NCBI GenBank assembly: GCA_014529385.2 | Contig: CM043962.1 | Location: forward strand, 44,820,598-44,884,597 | Direction of reading: 5' to 3' | Source: Adiantum capillus-veneris | Taxonomy: Eukaryota; Streptophyta; Polypodiopsida; Polypodiales; Pteridaceae | DNA length: 64,000 bases | Shown here: positions 9,714-19,550 of the stretch, piece by piece | Numbering within the stretch: position 1 is the first letter of the stretch | How the letters are laid out: every line of letters starts with the position of its first letter | Notes under the pieces: generated by a model | The model's database searches: none | What the model was told of the DNA's origin: nothing | What the model saw: only the letters and a program-made list of their open reading frames with translations | Made by a program: the position numbers and the translations under genes

Positions 9714-11049
9714 CAATTCCCCTAAAGGACTTTAACTTTTCCGTCTCGGCAATTTGTTTTCCCAAGTTTTTGTGGTCAGAATTGATCCAAACTGATTGAT
9801 ACTTGGTCAATTGTTTAATCTTGTCAGTTGGACAACTTCTGTTTCATCAAGTGAGAATTTTGTTGCAGTTATGCTGAAAAAGACATTATACGCGTATGAT
9901 GTCTTTTTTCACAGATTTGGACTATTTTGGTTATGCTCACTCTCAGTAGCCCCCTTATGCTCTGTCCACTCACAAAATTCAGTTTGAACTCTGTTTGAGC
10001 AAGTTATGGCTAATTTAGGCTTTTCTTGGCAATTTTTCGCTTTTGACTTGTTTTGGGTCAATTGTGATCCAAATGGGATGAAACTTGAAATATAACCTCT
10101 AGACAGCTATTACAATGGATCTGTGTTGGCAAAGTATCAAAATATGTCCAAAATTAGGTAAAAGACATTATACACGTATGATGTCTTTTTCATCAATTTG
10201 GGTCAAGACTTGATATTTATGCTTTCTACACTGTTTGTAACAATCTTGTCAGGTCAGATATCAAAAATAAGCAGTGGATGTGCTAAAAGACATTATACGC
10301 GTATGATGTCTTTTGTCCCAGATTTTGACTATTCTTGGTTTTAAGCCTTCTCCATATAATTGAGTTTCAAGTGTTTTTGTCAGGTTTGAATGTAAAAACA
10401 AGATCTGAATCCAAAATTTTCTATTCTTTGCGTTTCTTGGACTCCGACTTGTCTTTTTGGGTTTCTTTGAGTGTTAATGCTCTTGTTTTAAGTTGAAATT
10501 AGGGTATAACCCCCTTTTGAACACTCTAGTAAAGTCAAAATTTCTGTTTTGTTCTTTGTTTGGTCATTTAGACATCATACGCGTATGATGTCTAAAGTTG
10601 CAGATTTCCAATTTTTTGGCACAGAATCCTTCCTAAAGCTTTCTCAAGTGCTCAGCAACTCCCAGATACACAGAAAATTTCTCTGACTTTTGTTTATTGC
10701 AAGTTTCACTACTAACTCGACGGTTTAGTGATCTAAATGAAGTCCTACTTAAGCTATTCCTAATCATAATATGGGTTTGGTAATTGTGATTTTAAAGAGA
10801 TCCACTGCCACTCACGGACTAGCAAATTCTTCTTCTATCAACAACTACTCAACACCAACAAAACAACAAACAAATCTAAGCTAAACTAAAAATACTGTCA
10901 ACACGGAAGACCCAGGAATATCCCACTTCCTAGTATCTCTCGAGATCTTCGGAGTCCACCACTCCTAGATCTTTTCTAACTAAAGTATACAAGTAGTTTA
11001 TACGACTCAACTCGTAGGATTAGTCTAAGGTCACCTACTTAGGGCTCTC
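9714..11049 (-). other. Gypsy-A untranslated leader
   Basis: About 1.3 kb between PBS and gag, AT-rich and without a credible frame. It holds four copies of a 22-bp palindrome. It also holds a diverged tandem duplication of about 407 bp: similar sequence follows copies 1 and 3, including the block around AACTTGAAATATAACC and its relative in the second unit. Long leaders of this kind carry packaging and dimerisation signals in retroelements; that role here is inference. Confidence 0.65.
9882..10592. repeat. Four dispersed 22-bp palindromes
   Basis: The copies are at 9882-9903, 10164-10185, 10289-10310 and 10571-10592. Each is built from the half-site GACATCATACG followed by its reverse complement. 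The last copy is a perfect palindrome. Copies 1 and 3 have one change (GACATT at the left end) and copy 2 has one more at the centre. Start-to-start spacings are 282, 125 and 282 bp. Confidence 0.95.
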
Positions 11050-11070
11050 GTCCCCGACAACGGCGCCAAA
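11050..11070 (-). promoter_or_regulatory. Primer-binding site for tRNA-Asp (Gypsy-A)
   Basis: On the minus strand the sequence directly after the LTR contains TGGCGCCGTTGTCGGGGA. It complements the 3' end of plant tRNA-Asp (including CCA) at 17 of 18 positions. It abuts the LTR end at 11071. Confidence 0.85.
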
Positions 11071-11693
11071 TGTTAAGGCGGTTATGCCGCTAGCGGAAGC
11101 TAAATAGCGAGAACTCAACCAACAACAGAATTTTTCAGACGAGGACGGAGCTTGACCCGCAGGCGCATGGAAACAACTAGGTGGGTGTCAAATCACCTAC
11201 TCGACCTTCTAATGACAATCACTACTAAGGAAATCAAATCTAAGTTCTAAAATACGCAAGTGACTGAAATCCGTACTACGAACGAATGCTATACGAAACA
11301 GGATCTAGAATCATTGAATCGATCTCAAACTCAAGGGGAAGTCATACACTAGGTAAGAACAACACCCTAAAGACTTGAACTGCAAAATCAACCTATAACC
11401 ACTCCGTGCGGTAAACGCGTATGAAGACAGGCCAAAATATACAGGTGACCAAAACTTGACCCCGATGGTACTAATGTGTAGCTCTACTCGTTGTGGTTCT
11501 ATAGATATGCTGCACACTCAATTCCGACACACGAGTTGGAAGAAAACTCACACCGAAGCTCGTAGGAACTTACCACACATAGAAGCCGATAGCGCGCACT
11601 CTTGGTATCTGTGCGTAGCTCTCGCCGTTGCTAACACAATGGCAGTGTCGCTTCTCCAATGGCGGCTCTGTAGCTCGCGTAGCAAGTAGATAA

Positions 11694-11786
<93 letters not shown>

Positions 11787-12069
11787 ACAGTCACGGCGCT
11801 CAAAAACTCACTTTGATTAATAATCTGAATCCCTAGGTTACAAAAACTTTGGCTTATATACCTCAGCCTTGGAGGTGAGAACATCTTTAACTAATTACAT
11901 CAGCAAGTGAAATTACTTCGGGATTACAAGCTGGAAACTCAATTGAGTCCCGTTACTTAATGAATGGCTCAAATCAAAATTAATGTCGGAAAGACATTTA
12001 TTACAATCAATGGTTACAAAATGATGAGTGTGAGCAAAAATGTGGGTGTGATCCTGTGCTGTCTCAACA
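11071..12069 (-). mobile_element. 5' LTR of Gypsy-A (outer edge tentative)
   Basis: The inner edge is firm: on the minus strand the LTR ends CCTTAACA directly before the PBS. The outer edge is proposed at 12069, where the minus strand starts TGTTGAGACAG, giving TGTT...AACA ends and 999 bp. A TATA box (GTATATAAGCC on the minus strand, near 11855) lies upstream of a (GA)n tract, and a splice-donor-like GGTAAGT lies at plus 11568-11574. The same order of TATA, purine repeat and GGTRAGT is seen in the Gypsy-B LTRs. Confidence 0.6.
11695..11782. repeat. (TC)n microsatellite inside the Gypsy-A LTR
   Basis: About 44 uninterrupted TC units on the plus strand, GA in the sense of the element. They lie between the TATA box and the splice-donor-like site, so they would be in the 5' transcribed part of the LTR. 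Confidence 0.98.
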
Positions 12070-12460
12070 ACCCTATATTGCTCCTACTATGACATTTTAG
12101 CCTCTTTTGTGGTGGTCGACGAGTGGAATCTCCTCCTGAAAGTTGATGCAGAGGAATGAGGGGGCTTTAGTATTCCTAAAACCTCCCCCACTTCATTTGC
12201 CACATTGATTCTGTGATGAGAAAGATATCTTGTAAATAGGGTATACAACATAGTGACATAAAAATCCGTTACAGCCCTCTGAACCCCAAAACGGCGAAAC
12301 AGCCAACACGTTTCGGCGAAATGGGTGAAACGAATTGATTTTTTTTTGTTTGTCCCCTTTTGACAAGTTAACCTCAAACCACCCGTTTGGGGATTTTTTA
12401 AGCCATGCACATAGGCCACCTAAAAAAATCAATAGATTTTTTGACCCTCTCACACATCGA

Positions 12461-12464
<4 letters not shown>

Positions 12465-12532
<68 letters not shown>
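12465..12532. repeat. (TC)34 microsatellite
   Basis: An uninterrupted TC run of 68 bp. The surrounding 12.07-12.69 kb shows no gene or transposon end that I recognise. The frames across it are low-complexity artefacts. Confidence 0.98.
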
Positions 12533-12535
<3 letters not shown>

Positions 12536-12693
12536 TTACACGTCAGGCTGGCCCCCTCGTCTTTACCTATACGTTGTTGCAGCTGGCTACCGACTTACCT
12601 TGCTCACTCGTGACTCAAGTCTCACATCTAGATTTTGGTATTTCACAAAATGTTTCCGAAACCTGGAAACCCCAAAACTTTTCATGTCACACT

Positions 12694-12830
12694 GGTACTA
12701 TACAAGCAGTATTTTTGTACAAGGAACTTTTTCTTAATACAGGGTTTGTTGGTTTTAGTTCTTGAGCTCTCTCAACCAGCAAACCCTATATTAAGTAAAG
12801 TTCTTTGTACAAAAATCTTGCTAGTATACC
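12694..12830. repeat. Hairpin-forming inverted repeat (MITE-like)
   Basis: The left arm contains TATTTTTGTACAAGGAACTT and AATACAGGGTTTG. The right arm contains the reverse complements CAAACCCTATATT and AAGTTCTTTGTACAAAAAT. Each arm is about 60 bp, with a short AT-balanced loop around GAGCTC. Size and symmetry suit a foldback element or MITE. The ends near 12694 and 12830 are approximate and I could not settle a target duplication. Confidence 0.75.
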
Positions 12831-14109
12831 CTATATTTATGATAGATCCTCTTTGTGGCTTCAACACTTGCAACCCTTTATGGATGGTGGCTCCTTAACC
12901 ACTTGCTCACACGAAAAGCCTCCTGCTTCCAACTACGAGCCTTGCCACCTTCACGAAGCATCCTCAACTTGAATCCATGCCTTGATTAAAAGAAAGCGGC
13001 CACGAACACAACCCATCGTGACTAGCCAATGTTAAAGACTCAAGAGACCAAGAAGTATACATTACATAAAAAATGCTATCCATGCGTCGCCCAATGAAGT
13101 TTCATCCGGTTGACTGCTTCAAATTATAGATCGGGGAATCCGGAGAAATCCAACTTTCATAACCTTGGATATTTACAAAAGAACGGCTGGACCATAGCCA
13201 TCCAACCCATTCACTCCTCCTCATAGATTATTCACGGCTCCGATCCCTTCTGCTTGATGCTGACTACATGAGAAGTCTATTTACATGCAACTATCACGCT
13301 ATCATCAACATTTACAGGAAAGTGCAAGTTGAGACTCATAGTAGTCATTTCGCAGTACAACATAATCATACTATCTGCAGCAATGTAGATTCCTACATTC
13401 TCCATGCCCATATACAACTCAAGACTCTTGCACCCATGTTGAGAAACAGATGATCGATCTTTACGTATTTTACAAAATAGGCATTTAAAAGGCCTTTACA
13501 AGAGGACTGCACAATAATCATTTAACACAAGTATGTCCTTTCCAAAAAATATTATGCACCTCTAAAACATTAAAAGTGTTCCACAAATCAATACCATACT
13601 CCCATATTAATTGAAAACCAACATAGAAATATTTGCATTGGTGTTTTACCAAATGCAATCAGGAAGTGTCCCTGAGGCACCTCTTGCAGATCACCTTTAC
13701 TAATTTTTGAATGTGTATGAAAATGCTCCACTTCTAGTTTGAGGTCCTCTTTCCCTCTGTCAAAGAAAGCCTTGAAATGGGGCAAGGTTGGGCAGTGAGT
13801 TTACTTACTAGATGGTAACCACTTACTGAATGGCAGATGACCTTCATACCCTATAAAATCAGTCGTTCCCTCACCCATGATCTCTAGATCATATAGTAGT
13901 TCTAGCGTTTTGATTTCCCCACCAACTCTAGAAATTGACATTGATCTCGATGCACCAAAATCACGTTCACTTAGCCATCACATCCAATCTCTAACAGATG
14001 TCTAGGTGCACTAAATTCATCAGACAAAATGTTGCAGACCTTTCATCTTTCCAACACCTACTCTAACAATACACACATGAAAGAGCACATGTTATCAAGT
14101 TCAATCTAA
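12831..14109. other. Stretch without recognised content
   Basis: No conserved frame, LTR end or RNA gene was recognised. Short frames at 13268-13453 and 13588-13785 have no motif and are not called. Confidence 0.45.
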
Positions 14110-14395
14110 AAAAATTCCAATTCAATGTACAAAATTTCATAAAGTCATTCCACAGAATACCGTCAATATCCCTAATTTCTCTGACTTTTATTCAATCTAG
14201 GCAACCTGTGAAAAGGGAGTGAAGTGTCTCCCCTTGTGTAGCACGCACTGCACCAGATTCAACCCACTGATTCAACATGCACTTACAGAATAGACACTGA
14301 AAATTTTCCAAAAGCCTAAAGATACAACTCAAAATTGAAGAGAATCTGTGAAGTTCTCCTCCCCCATCCACTTTGCATCAAATTATCGGTGGACC
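14110..14395 (-). mobile_element. Chromovirus 3' fragment (chromodomain tail), copy 1
   Basis: On the minus strand the sequence follows the chromodomain tail and post-pol region of the copy at 22.1-22.6 kb. GCAAAGTGGATG parallels the AKWM codons of the chromodomain. CAAGGGGAGACACTTCACTCC parallels the purine-rich AAGAGGGGAGTCACTCCGCTCC, and TGACTTTATGAAAT follows in both. It is decayed, and no frame survives. The frame just upstream on the minus strand (14383-14721) is charged and not identified. Confidence 0.6.
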
Positions 14396-14835
14396 TCGCT
14401 TACCCTTCTGTGCCTTTTTTTTCTTGTGCCTTGGGACCTATTGGTTGTTGGTATGTCTCCCTTCTCCACTAGCACATCATTTTGAGTCATCAGAACTCTT
14501 TGATGAACTATCAGTCGGTTCCCTTGGTGCCTCTGTTCACCAAAGCCATAACACTTGCCCTCTTTGCAGTACTCAAAACGTTGTTTTTCAATCAATTGGG
14601 CTCTGCGGATTTGTTCCTCTCTTTCTTGCCCTTCTTCTTCTTTCCTTGGAAGGAGGCTTGCTCCTATTGGAATCTCCATTGGTTTCTTTTGTTCCCCCAC
14701 TTGAATTGGTATTTTCTTCATCTCCCCGCCCGGGTAGTCGAAGGGGTGTCGCCTTTGTCAAATTCACTGCTAGAACCCATGTGTGCTATAGGTACATCAT
14801 TTTGTTTAGGATCTGGAGACCACTTGTGCAAAGGA

Positions 14836-15061
14836 AAACAAGCCTTGCAGAATTCTCAAGAATCTCATAAGAAGGCAGCAGACAAGCATTGTTTTAACTT
14901 GCATTTTAAGGAAGGAGATTGGGTGCTTCTTCATTTTGAGAAAGCGGGCCTCAGAAAAACAAAGGGTAAGGAGAAGCTTTTTCCAAAGCTAAGTGATACT
15001 ATGGACCCTTCAAGATTTCTGAAAAGATCAACGATGTGTCGTTTGTCAAAGGTGCAACAGG
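14836..15061 (+). pseudogene. Gypsy integrase C-terminal fragment
   Basis: The plus-strand translation includes HFKEGDWVLLHFEKAGLRK and KGKEKLFPKLS, the start of the integrase C-terminal module found in gypsy elements. It matches the fuller copy at 17.5 kb (DNWVLLCFEKARLRKKKGKE). Homology is lost after 15040. The fragment is short and has no catalytic core. Confidence 0.65.
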
Positions 15062-15206
15062 AAAGGTAAAGGTAACCGCGAGCAAAACTCCTCTTGGGAT
15101 CCGGCAGCCAATAGATCTCAGATCTATCGCGACAGATCTCCTCAAGAACGTTCTCCTATTGCGTACCACCCACCACTACCCTCCTTGACAGAGCGATTTG
15201 ACAATG

Positions 15207-15390
15207 GTGAAGAATCGAGTGTTGCATGCTCGCACAAAGCACATGGAGATGCACTATCATTATGTCAGAAAGAGAAACTTTATCCTGGAGAGGTCAGTTT
15301 TGCTTATCACCTAAGCAAGACACCTTGCGGATATTTTCACAAAGGCTTTGCCTTGTGAGAAGTTCTAAGTTTTTTGTAAAGCTTTGGATT
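15207..15390 (+). pseudogene. Copia RNase H C-terminal fragment (copia I, right side)
   Basis: The end of a copia pol frame on the plus strand. ARTKHMEMHYHYVR is the conserved end of copia RNase H, and ADIFTKALPCEKF is the usual end of the polyprotein. A stop or frameshift separates the two parts. It lies about 90 bp upstream of an LTR related to the one at 1862, so it probably belongs to the same family as the gag at 2.4 kb. Confidence 0.75.
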
Positions 15391-15478
15391 TACTTCCCTT
15401 TGTGGATTGATCACATAGAGTCAGGCACTATCCTATAAATGCCATTTCATGTTCACCGCATCATTGCCGGGAGGGATT

Positions 15479-15695
15479 TATTACCATATTATGGTAATGA
15501 TGTGTATGAACACAATTTTAGGATTGCCAAGAGGCTTTTTTCCTCACTAGGAGGTTTTTCATCCTGAATCTTTATATACGCCCGTCATTCTAGGGCAAGC
15601 CTTATATTTGTATTAGCACACTCATTAGTACTCTTTCCGAGTGTTGTATGCTCTTGAACTTCTCCTTCATCTTGATGCTTCTCCATCTTCACTAT
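15479..15695 (+). mobile_element. 3' LTR fragment related to copia I
   Basis: It aligns with the LTR at 1862-2088: ATTACCATATTATGGTAATG, GATGTGTATGAACACA, TATATACGCCCGTCATTCTA and the end region CTCTTGAACTTCTCCTTC. A purine-rich GGGAGGGA directly precedes it and would be the polypurine tract. It breaks off near 15695, where a minus-strand LTR of another copia element begins. Confidence 0.75.
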
Positions 15696-16057
15696 AACGA
15701 GATAGATAAGGAGAGAGCTTGAGCTCTTGCAAGCATATACCCACACAAACGAGCACACAGTGGAGATAGAGACTAAATACTTTTTTTTTCCTTCACTACA
15801 CAAAATGATGATAAGGTTTACAAACATAAGTGGAGAATACAACATAATAAGTGACTATGTACAATGGTCAATGTGAAACCACTAGTGAGTGAGCTAGCAA
15901 GATAGGTGGCCGTCACTCTCTGTAGGTAGACCATGTCGGGTGAAGTCCGGTTGTAGCATCACTAGCGAAGAATTTTGTGTAAGCTACATCATGCTAGTGA
16001 TAAGTGTAAGCAAGAAATAATTTAGGTGTACCATGTGTTGAGCTTGATATACCAACA
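15696..16057 (-). mobile_element. 3' LTR fragment of copia element II
   Basis: On the minus strand the LTR starts TGTTGGTATATCAAGCTC at 16057, directly after a polypurine tract (TTAAAGGGGAG, plus 16058-16068). It runs to about 15696, where it meets the plus-strand LTR fragment. The far end is missing or not recognisable. Confidence 0.7.
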
Positions 16058-16069
16058 CTCCCCTTTAAG

Positions 16070-16330
16070 CTCAACACCATCTATTGTACTCCAACTTCCA
16101 ATCATAGCTAGAAATCACCTCAGCTTCCTTGCTCCTAGGGCCTTCATGAAGATGTCTGCAACCTGCTCATCTATCCTCACATACCTAACGTTGATGTCGC
16201 CAAGCAAGACCCGGTCTTTGATGTAGTGGTAGTGTATCTCAATGTGTTTCGTCCTCGTGTGGAACATTGGGTTTTGCACCAAATATATGTTGCTAAGGTC
16301 GTCACAGTAGATGACAACCAGCCTCTGAAC
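16070..16330 (-). pseudogene. Copia II RNase H C-terminal fragment
   Basis: The last part of a copia pol frame on the minus strand. YCDDLSNIYLVQNPMFHTRT carries the RNase H aspartate, followed by KHIEIHYHYIKDRVLLGDIN and the end motif DEQVADIFMKALGARKL, then a stop. The frame is open over this stretch but the rest of pol is absent. The polypurine tract and LTR follow directly, as expected. Confidence 0.85.
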
Positions 16331-16627
16331 CTGTATCCTTAACCAAGGTGGTAATGTATGTAGTGTTCAGTACGTGTTGTACATGGTATTGAATAGTTTG
16401 AGTTTTAGATATGTAAAGTTCGTATAGTTTTTCTCTTAAGCCTAACTTTAGAATACTTTAGGAGGTTTATAATATATTCATAAGTATCACTCCATAAATG
16501 ATAATCTACAAATCAAGACCACCATAAATTGAAAATTTTGACGCTTTTAAAGGATTGTAACGGGAGGGCACGACATGGAAATTGAAAAGAACAGACTCAA
16601 ACACGCTTTTAGCACTTCAAAACAATT

Positions 16628-16637
<10 letters not shown>
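16331..16637. other. Spacer with a trace of chromovirus LTR
   Basis: 16331-16555 shows nothing I recognise. From 16556 the sequence (GGAGGGCACGACATGGAAAT, then TTTTAGCACTTCAAA) resembles the end of the minus-strand chromovirus LTR at 22.71-22.79 kb. It is cut by the LINE tail at about 16638. Confidence 0.45.
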
Positions 16638-16659
<22 letters not shown>

Positions 16660-17500
16660 ATGAAATGAAATGTTATATTAACATCTTCAAAAGGCCAAAA
16701 TGACATGTGAGACCAAAAAGTTACAACGTGGTGAATCTGATACAATGTCTGAATACCAAAAAAAAAAGGTACTGAAAAAGGGGTACTATAGAATCCTAAA
16801 CTGCTAGATGTGAACTAAGCAGCTAGCTCGAATTGTGTAGGATATGAGTAAGGGGGTGAAAGTGACTGAGGGCTAATACAACACAATGTGGATGTGTGGG
16901 TGTGGGGGGATATAATGGGTAAGAGCTAATACAAAGGCTGGTACAAGATGAACAGGGTGTACAATCCTCAAAAGAGCTAAATCACTAGAGATCCATCATC
17001 GGTCGTTGGCAGATCTCATCCATCTCCTCCATGGTCAGTAGTCTGACCGGGCATTGTGCATGTCAGGCCAAAGTGATCCAAATCCTCTAATGCAGCCTCC
17101 GTCGGCTGTGTAGTCCTCCGCAGTCATGGGCCTCTGGACCTCCCTAGCTCGGTCGCTCGACCGATTGATCAGCATGCCTTTGGTGTGAGAAGACTGTGAG
17201 CTTTGTTGTGGTAGCTACCTCTGGCTACCCAGTGTCCGCTCTAAAGAAGTCTGTGATCCGTCTCTGAGACTGGCTAGCCTATCCTCTCATCAAGCTCTCT
17301 CTTTGTTTGCGCGGCTCAAGAAAAAACAGTCCCAGACATCTTTGGTCCTCATATCCCATGACTCTAGAGAGTGGTCCAAAGCCCTCTCTGAGCAGACAGT
17401 GACAGCGGCCTCGTATCTTATAGTAAATTGCGTAGTGACATGTGTAGTGCAACTTTGTCTCAGGATCCATGTGACATAGGGGACATATCCTGGCCTCTGC
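16638..17500 (-). mobile_element. 5'-truncated LINE fragment with zinc-binding RT C-terminus
   Basis: On the minus strand the frame below 17500 reads ARICPLCHMDPETKLHYTCH, a Cys/His cluster of the kind found at the C-terminus of plant L1 reverse transcriptases (zf-RVT type). RCHCLLREGFGPLSRVM follows, with a stop at 17279. A 3' untranslated part of about 600 bp leads to a (TC)n-type tail at 16638-16659. A similar tail region occurs at 36.1 kb. At 17500 the LINE joins chromovirus integrase sequence of the opposite strand. The 5' truncation is typical of LINE insertion. Confidence 0.6.
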
Positions 17501-17504
17501 TGGT

Positions 17505-18370
17505 ACTAAAGGAAGACAATTGGGTGCTCTTATGTTTTGAGAAGGCACGCCTAAGAAAGAAAAAGGGAAAGGAGCGGCTTTTTCCAAAGCTTAGCATGAG
17601 ATACTATGGACCTTTCCAAATAAAAGAAAAGATAAATGATGTCTCCTTTAGACTGAAGTTTCCCGATACTTGGAGAATTCACAATGCTTTTCATGTGATT
17701 CTCTTGACGCCTTTTAAAGGCGATGTGCCCGATCATGGGGAGCCAGATGAGCAACTCGAAGTGGAGGAAAGTGAAGATATACTCGTTCCAAAATGGATAT
17801 TGGTGGGTTTTTATTATATTTGCACAGAATCTTCCCAGATCTGTTTCGTTCTCAGACAGGCGCGTGCAAGAAAAGATCTCTAGCGAGATCCGAACTCAAC
17901 TCTACGCAAATCAAGTGTTATCGAGCTAACCAACACACCATGTTAGGTTCGTTGACTGCACGGGACCTCTATGTATTGAAAAAAAAACTCTCACAGCTTG
18001 TTGTTGTCGATGCCACCCTCTTGCTGTCAGTTGCTGCCATGCACGATTTTCCCTGCTTCGTGCGATTGTAAATTGTAACTGCTGACATCCTCCCCCCTGC
18101 TTCATGCGATTGCTCTGACAAATTTTCACTTTCAATATGGCCCTTATTCATCGCATCTAAAGTGATTCGCCTCCTGCTTTCTTTTTTAAGAACCATAGGC
18201 ACAAACTGGCACATAAAGATAGAAAGTTAAAAGGTAAAGTGATGAGGCGGTTCTTGGTTAAATTCAAGAACTATCCCGCATTGGATGCGAAGTGGATGGA
18301 GGAGGAGGACTTGGCAGATACTCCTCAGATTGTGAACCTTTACCTTGAAGCATTCGGTTTAGCATAGTCT
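17505..18370 (+). pseudogene. Chromovirus integrase C-terminus and split chromodomain, copy 2
   Basis: The plus-strand frame reads DNWVLLCFEKARLRKKKGKE, KLSMRYYGPFQIKEKINDVS and DTWRIHNAFHVILLTPFKG, the GPF/Y-like module of gypsy integrase. It continues to EILVP-like residues (EDILVPKWIL) at 17803. The chromodomain resumes at 18209 with KLKGKVMRRFLVKFKNYPAL and AKWMEEEDLADTPQIVNLYL. The two halves are parted by an insertion of about 400 bp. Chromodomains steer integration towards marked chromatin in this group. The integrase core is absent. Confidence 0.8.
17804..18204. mobile_element. Insertion of about 400 bp inside the chromodomain frame
   Basis: Protein homology stops at the codons for WIL (17794-17802) and resumes at 18209. 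The ends are TGGGTTTTTATTA on the left and GGCACAA on the right, flanked by ATTGG (17799-17803) and ACTGG (18205-18209), a possible 5-bp target duplication with one mismatch. The size suits a solo LTR or a small non-autonomous element. I do not recognise its family. Confidence 0.6.
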
Positions 18371-18935
18371 ACTTCGATAGAACCCCGATTTCAGCATGGG
18401 CGAATCTAGTGCAGCGGGTATGCACAAGAGGGGAGTCATTCCACTCCCGATACCTTGATTTGATATAGAGTCGCTGATGTCCCTTTGGGTTTCAAGGATA
18501 CTGCTGAGCTGACAGTATTTTGCTGGATGACTTTATGATTTGTAATTCCCGATAATATGATACTTATTTGTACTTGACTTGTTTAAGTGCAGGAACTAAT
18601 AGATGAAATGACTGCAGCATTTTGGTCTCATAAATCTCTATAGACATGATTGCAATATGGATTAGTTAGTCGGGCATCTTTGAGGTCCCGACTAGATCTA
18701 GATGCGATTGCTAAATACGTTACCGATTAATCATGGTCTGAAATTTGGAATGATATTTTTGAATGTGATTTGTCATGTGATGTCAAGTGATGTGACTGTC
18801 AATTTTTGCATGTGTTGGATGTGTTGTTCCTAGTGTGTCGGTACTAACAGTCAATGTCTGCTAAGACAGTTTATGGCCTCTGTCTATTTTGCAGGCATAA
18901 TCGAGGGCGATTACAATGCTTTCAAGAGGGGGATA
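18371..18935 (+). other. Chromovirus post-pol region with polypurine tract
   Basis: Non-coding sequence between the chromodomain end and the LTR. It shares blocks with the minus-strand copy at 22.1-22.35 kb (AAGAGGGGAGTCA, CCCTTTGGGTTTCA, TTTGGTCTCATAAATCT). CAAGAGGGGGATA at 18923-18935 directly precedes the LTR and is the likely polypurine tract. Confidence 0.6.
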
Positions 18936-19550
18936 TGTCACAAATTGGTGACATGGCATAGCCTTCGACACACTCACCGAGTGGGGCACGGACAGACCCT
19001 GATTGGACGGCATGACACGTGCAAACAATCCTGGAAAACCCGCTGACAGGCTGACGTGGCACTCAGTACGGAAATCCCAAAAATCACGCCGCTTTTCATG
19101 CTGACTTGTTGATGTGGCAGAGCGTACGGATTTTTGCTTTTTACGCTAATGCTATACGAAAATCATCTTTTACGCTAGCTGATTTTACATGGGCGGATTT
19201 AGCAAGGCTTTTTGAAAGCAATTGCTTTATTTTGAAAAGCTTAAGAGCTTTTGATTTTGGGGCTCTGCTTTTGGGCATCCTTTGTAACTTATAAATAAGT
19301 GGGCAAGGCTCTCACTTCTCAGAGCATCTGGATGCAGAGTCTGAGAGTGAGAACCCTCCCACTCTTGTACTTTGAACACGGATTAATACAAAAAGAAATA
19401 CCGAAAGGGGCGCCAGTCTTTGGGGGCCAATATCTCTAGGCAAGGAACTACACTGGGTGGTGTCGACTCAAGTGTGAATTGTGAACTGTTTTGAAGTGAA
19501 TCTCTGCTATGTCGCGGTAGAATCTTGACTTGGAGTGTCCAAGTTTGTTA
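18936..19550 (+). mobile_element. Chromovirus LTR, plus strand
   Basis: It starts TGTCACAAATTGGTGACA after the polypurine tract and is proposed to end GTTTGTTACA near 19550, where homology with the minus-strand LTR ends. It contains a TATA-like TTATAAATAAGTGGG near 19290 and the family landmark AAATACCGAAAGGGGCGCCA at about 19403. About 615 bp. Confidence 0.7.

Larger units (their letters stand above)
3733..12069 (-). mobile_element. Gypsy-A, a truncated Ty3/gypsy retrotransposon
   Basis: On the minus strand the order is LTR (12069 to 11071), tRNA-Asp PBS, a 1.3-kb leader with palindromic repeats, gag, protease and RT, which breaks off near 3733. RNase H, integrase and a recognisable 3' LTR are missing. 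The gene order and the RT sequence, which resembles that of Gypsy-B2 in this window, place it in Ty3/gypsy. The tRNA-Asp PBS, large gag and long linkers suggest the non-chromodomain plant branch (Athila/Tat side), which is inference. It may have inserted into copia I: a copia gag lies on its low side, and a copia 3' end of the same family lies beyond its high side at 15.2 kb. Confidence 0.8.

Noticed and set aside
9882-10592. Palindrome array considered as a CRISPR-like array
   Set aside because: Spacings are 282, 125 and 282 bp, there are no uniform spacers or cas genes, and the locus is a plant retrotransposon leader.
11570-11884. Arg-Glu repeat frame across the TC repeat, and similar frames at 12193-12613 and 41183-41441
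   Set aside because: They are microsatellite translations inside LTR or spacer DNA, with no conserved domain.
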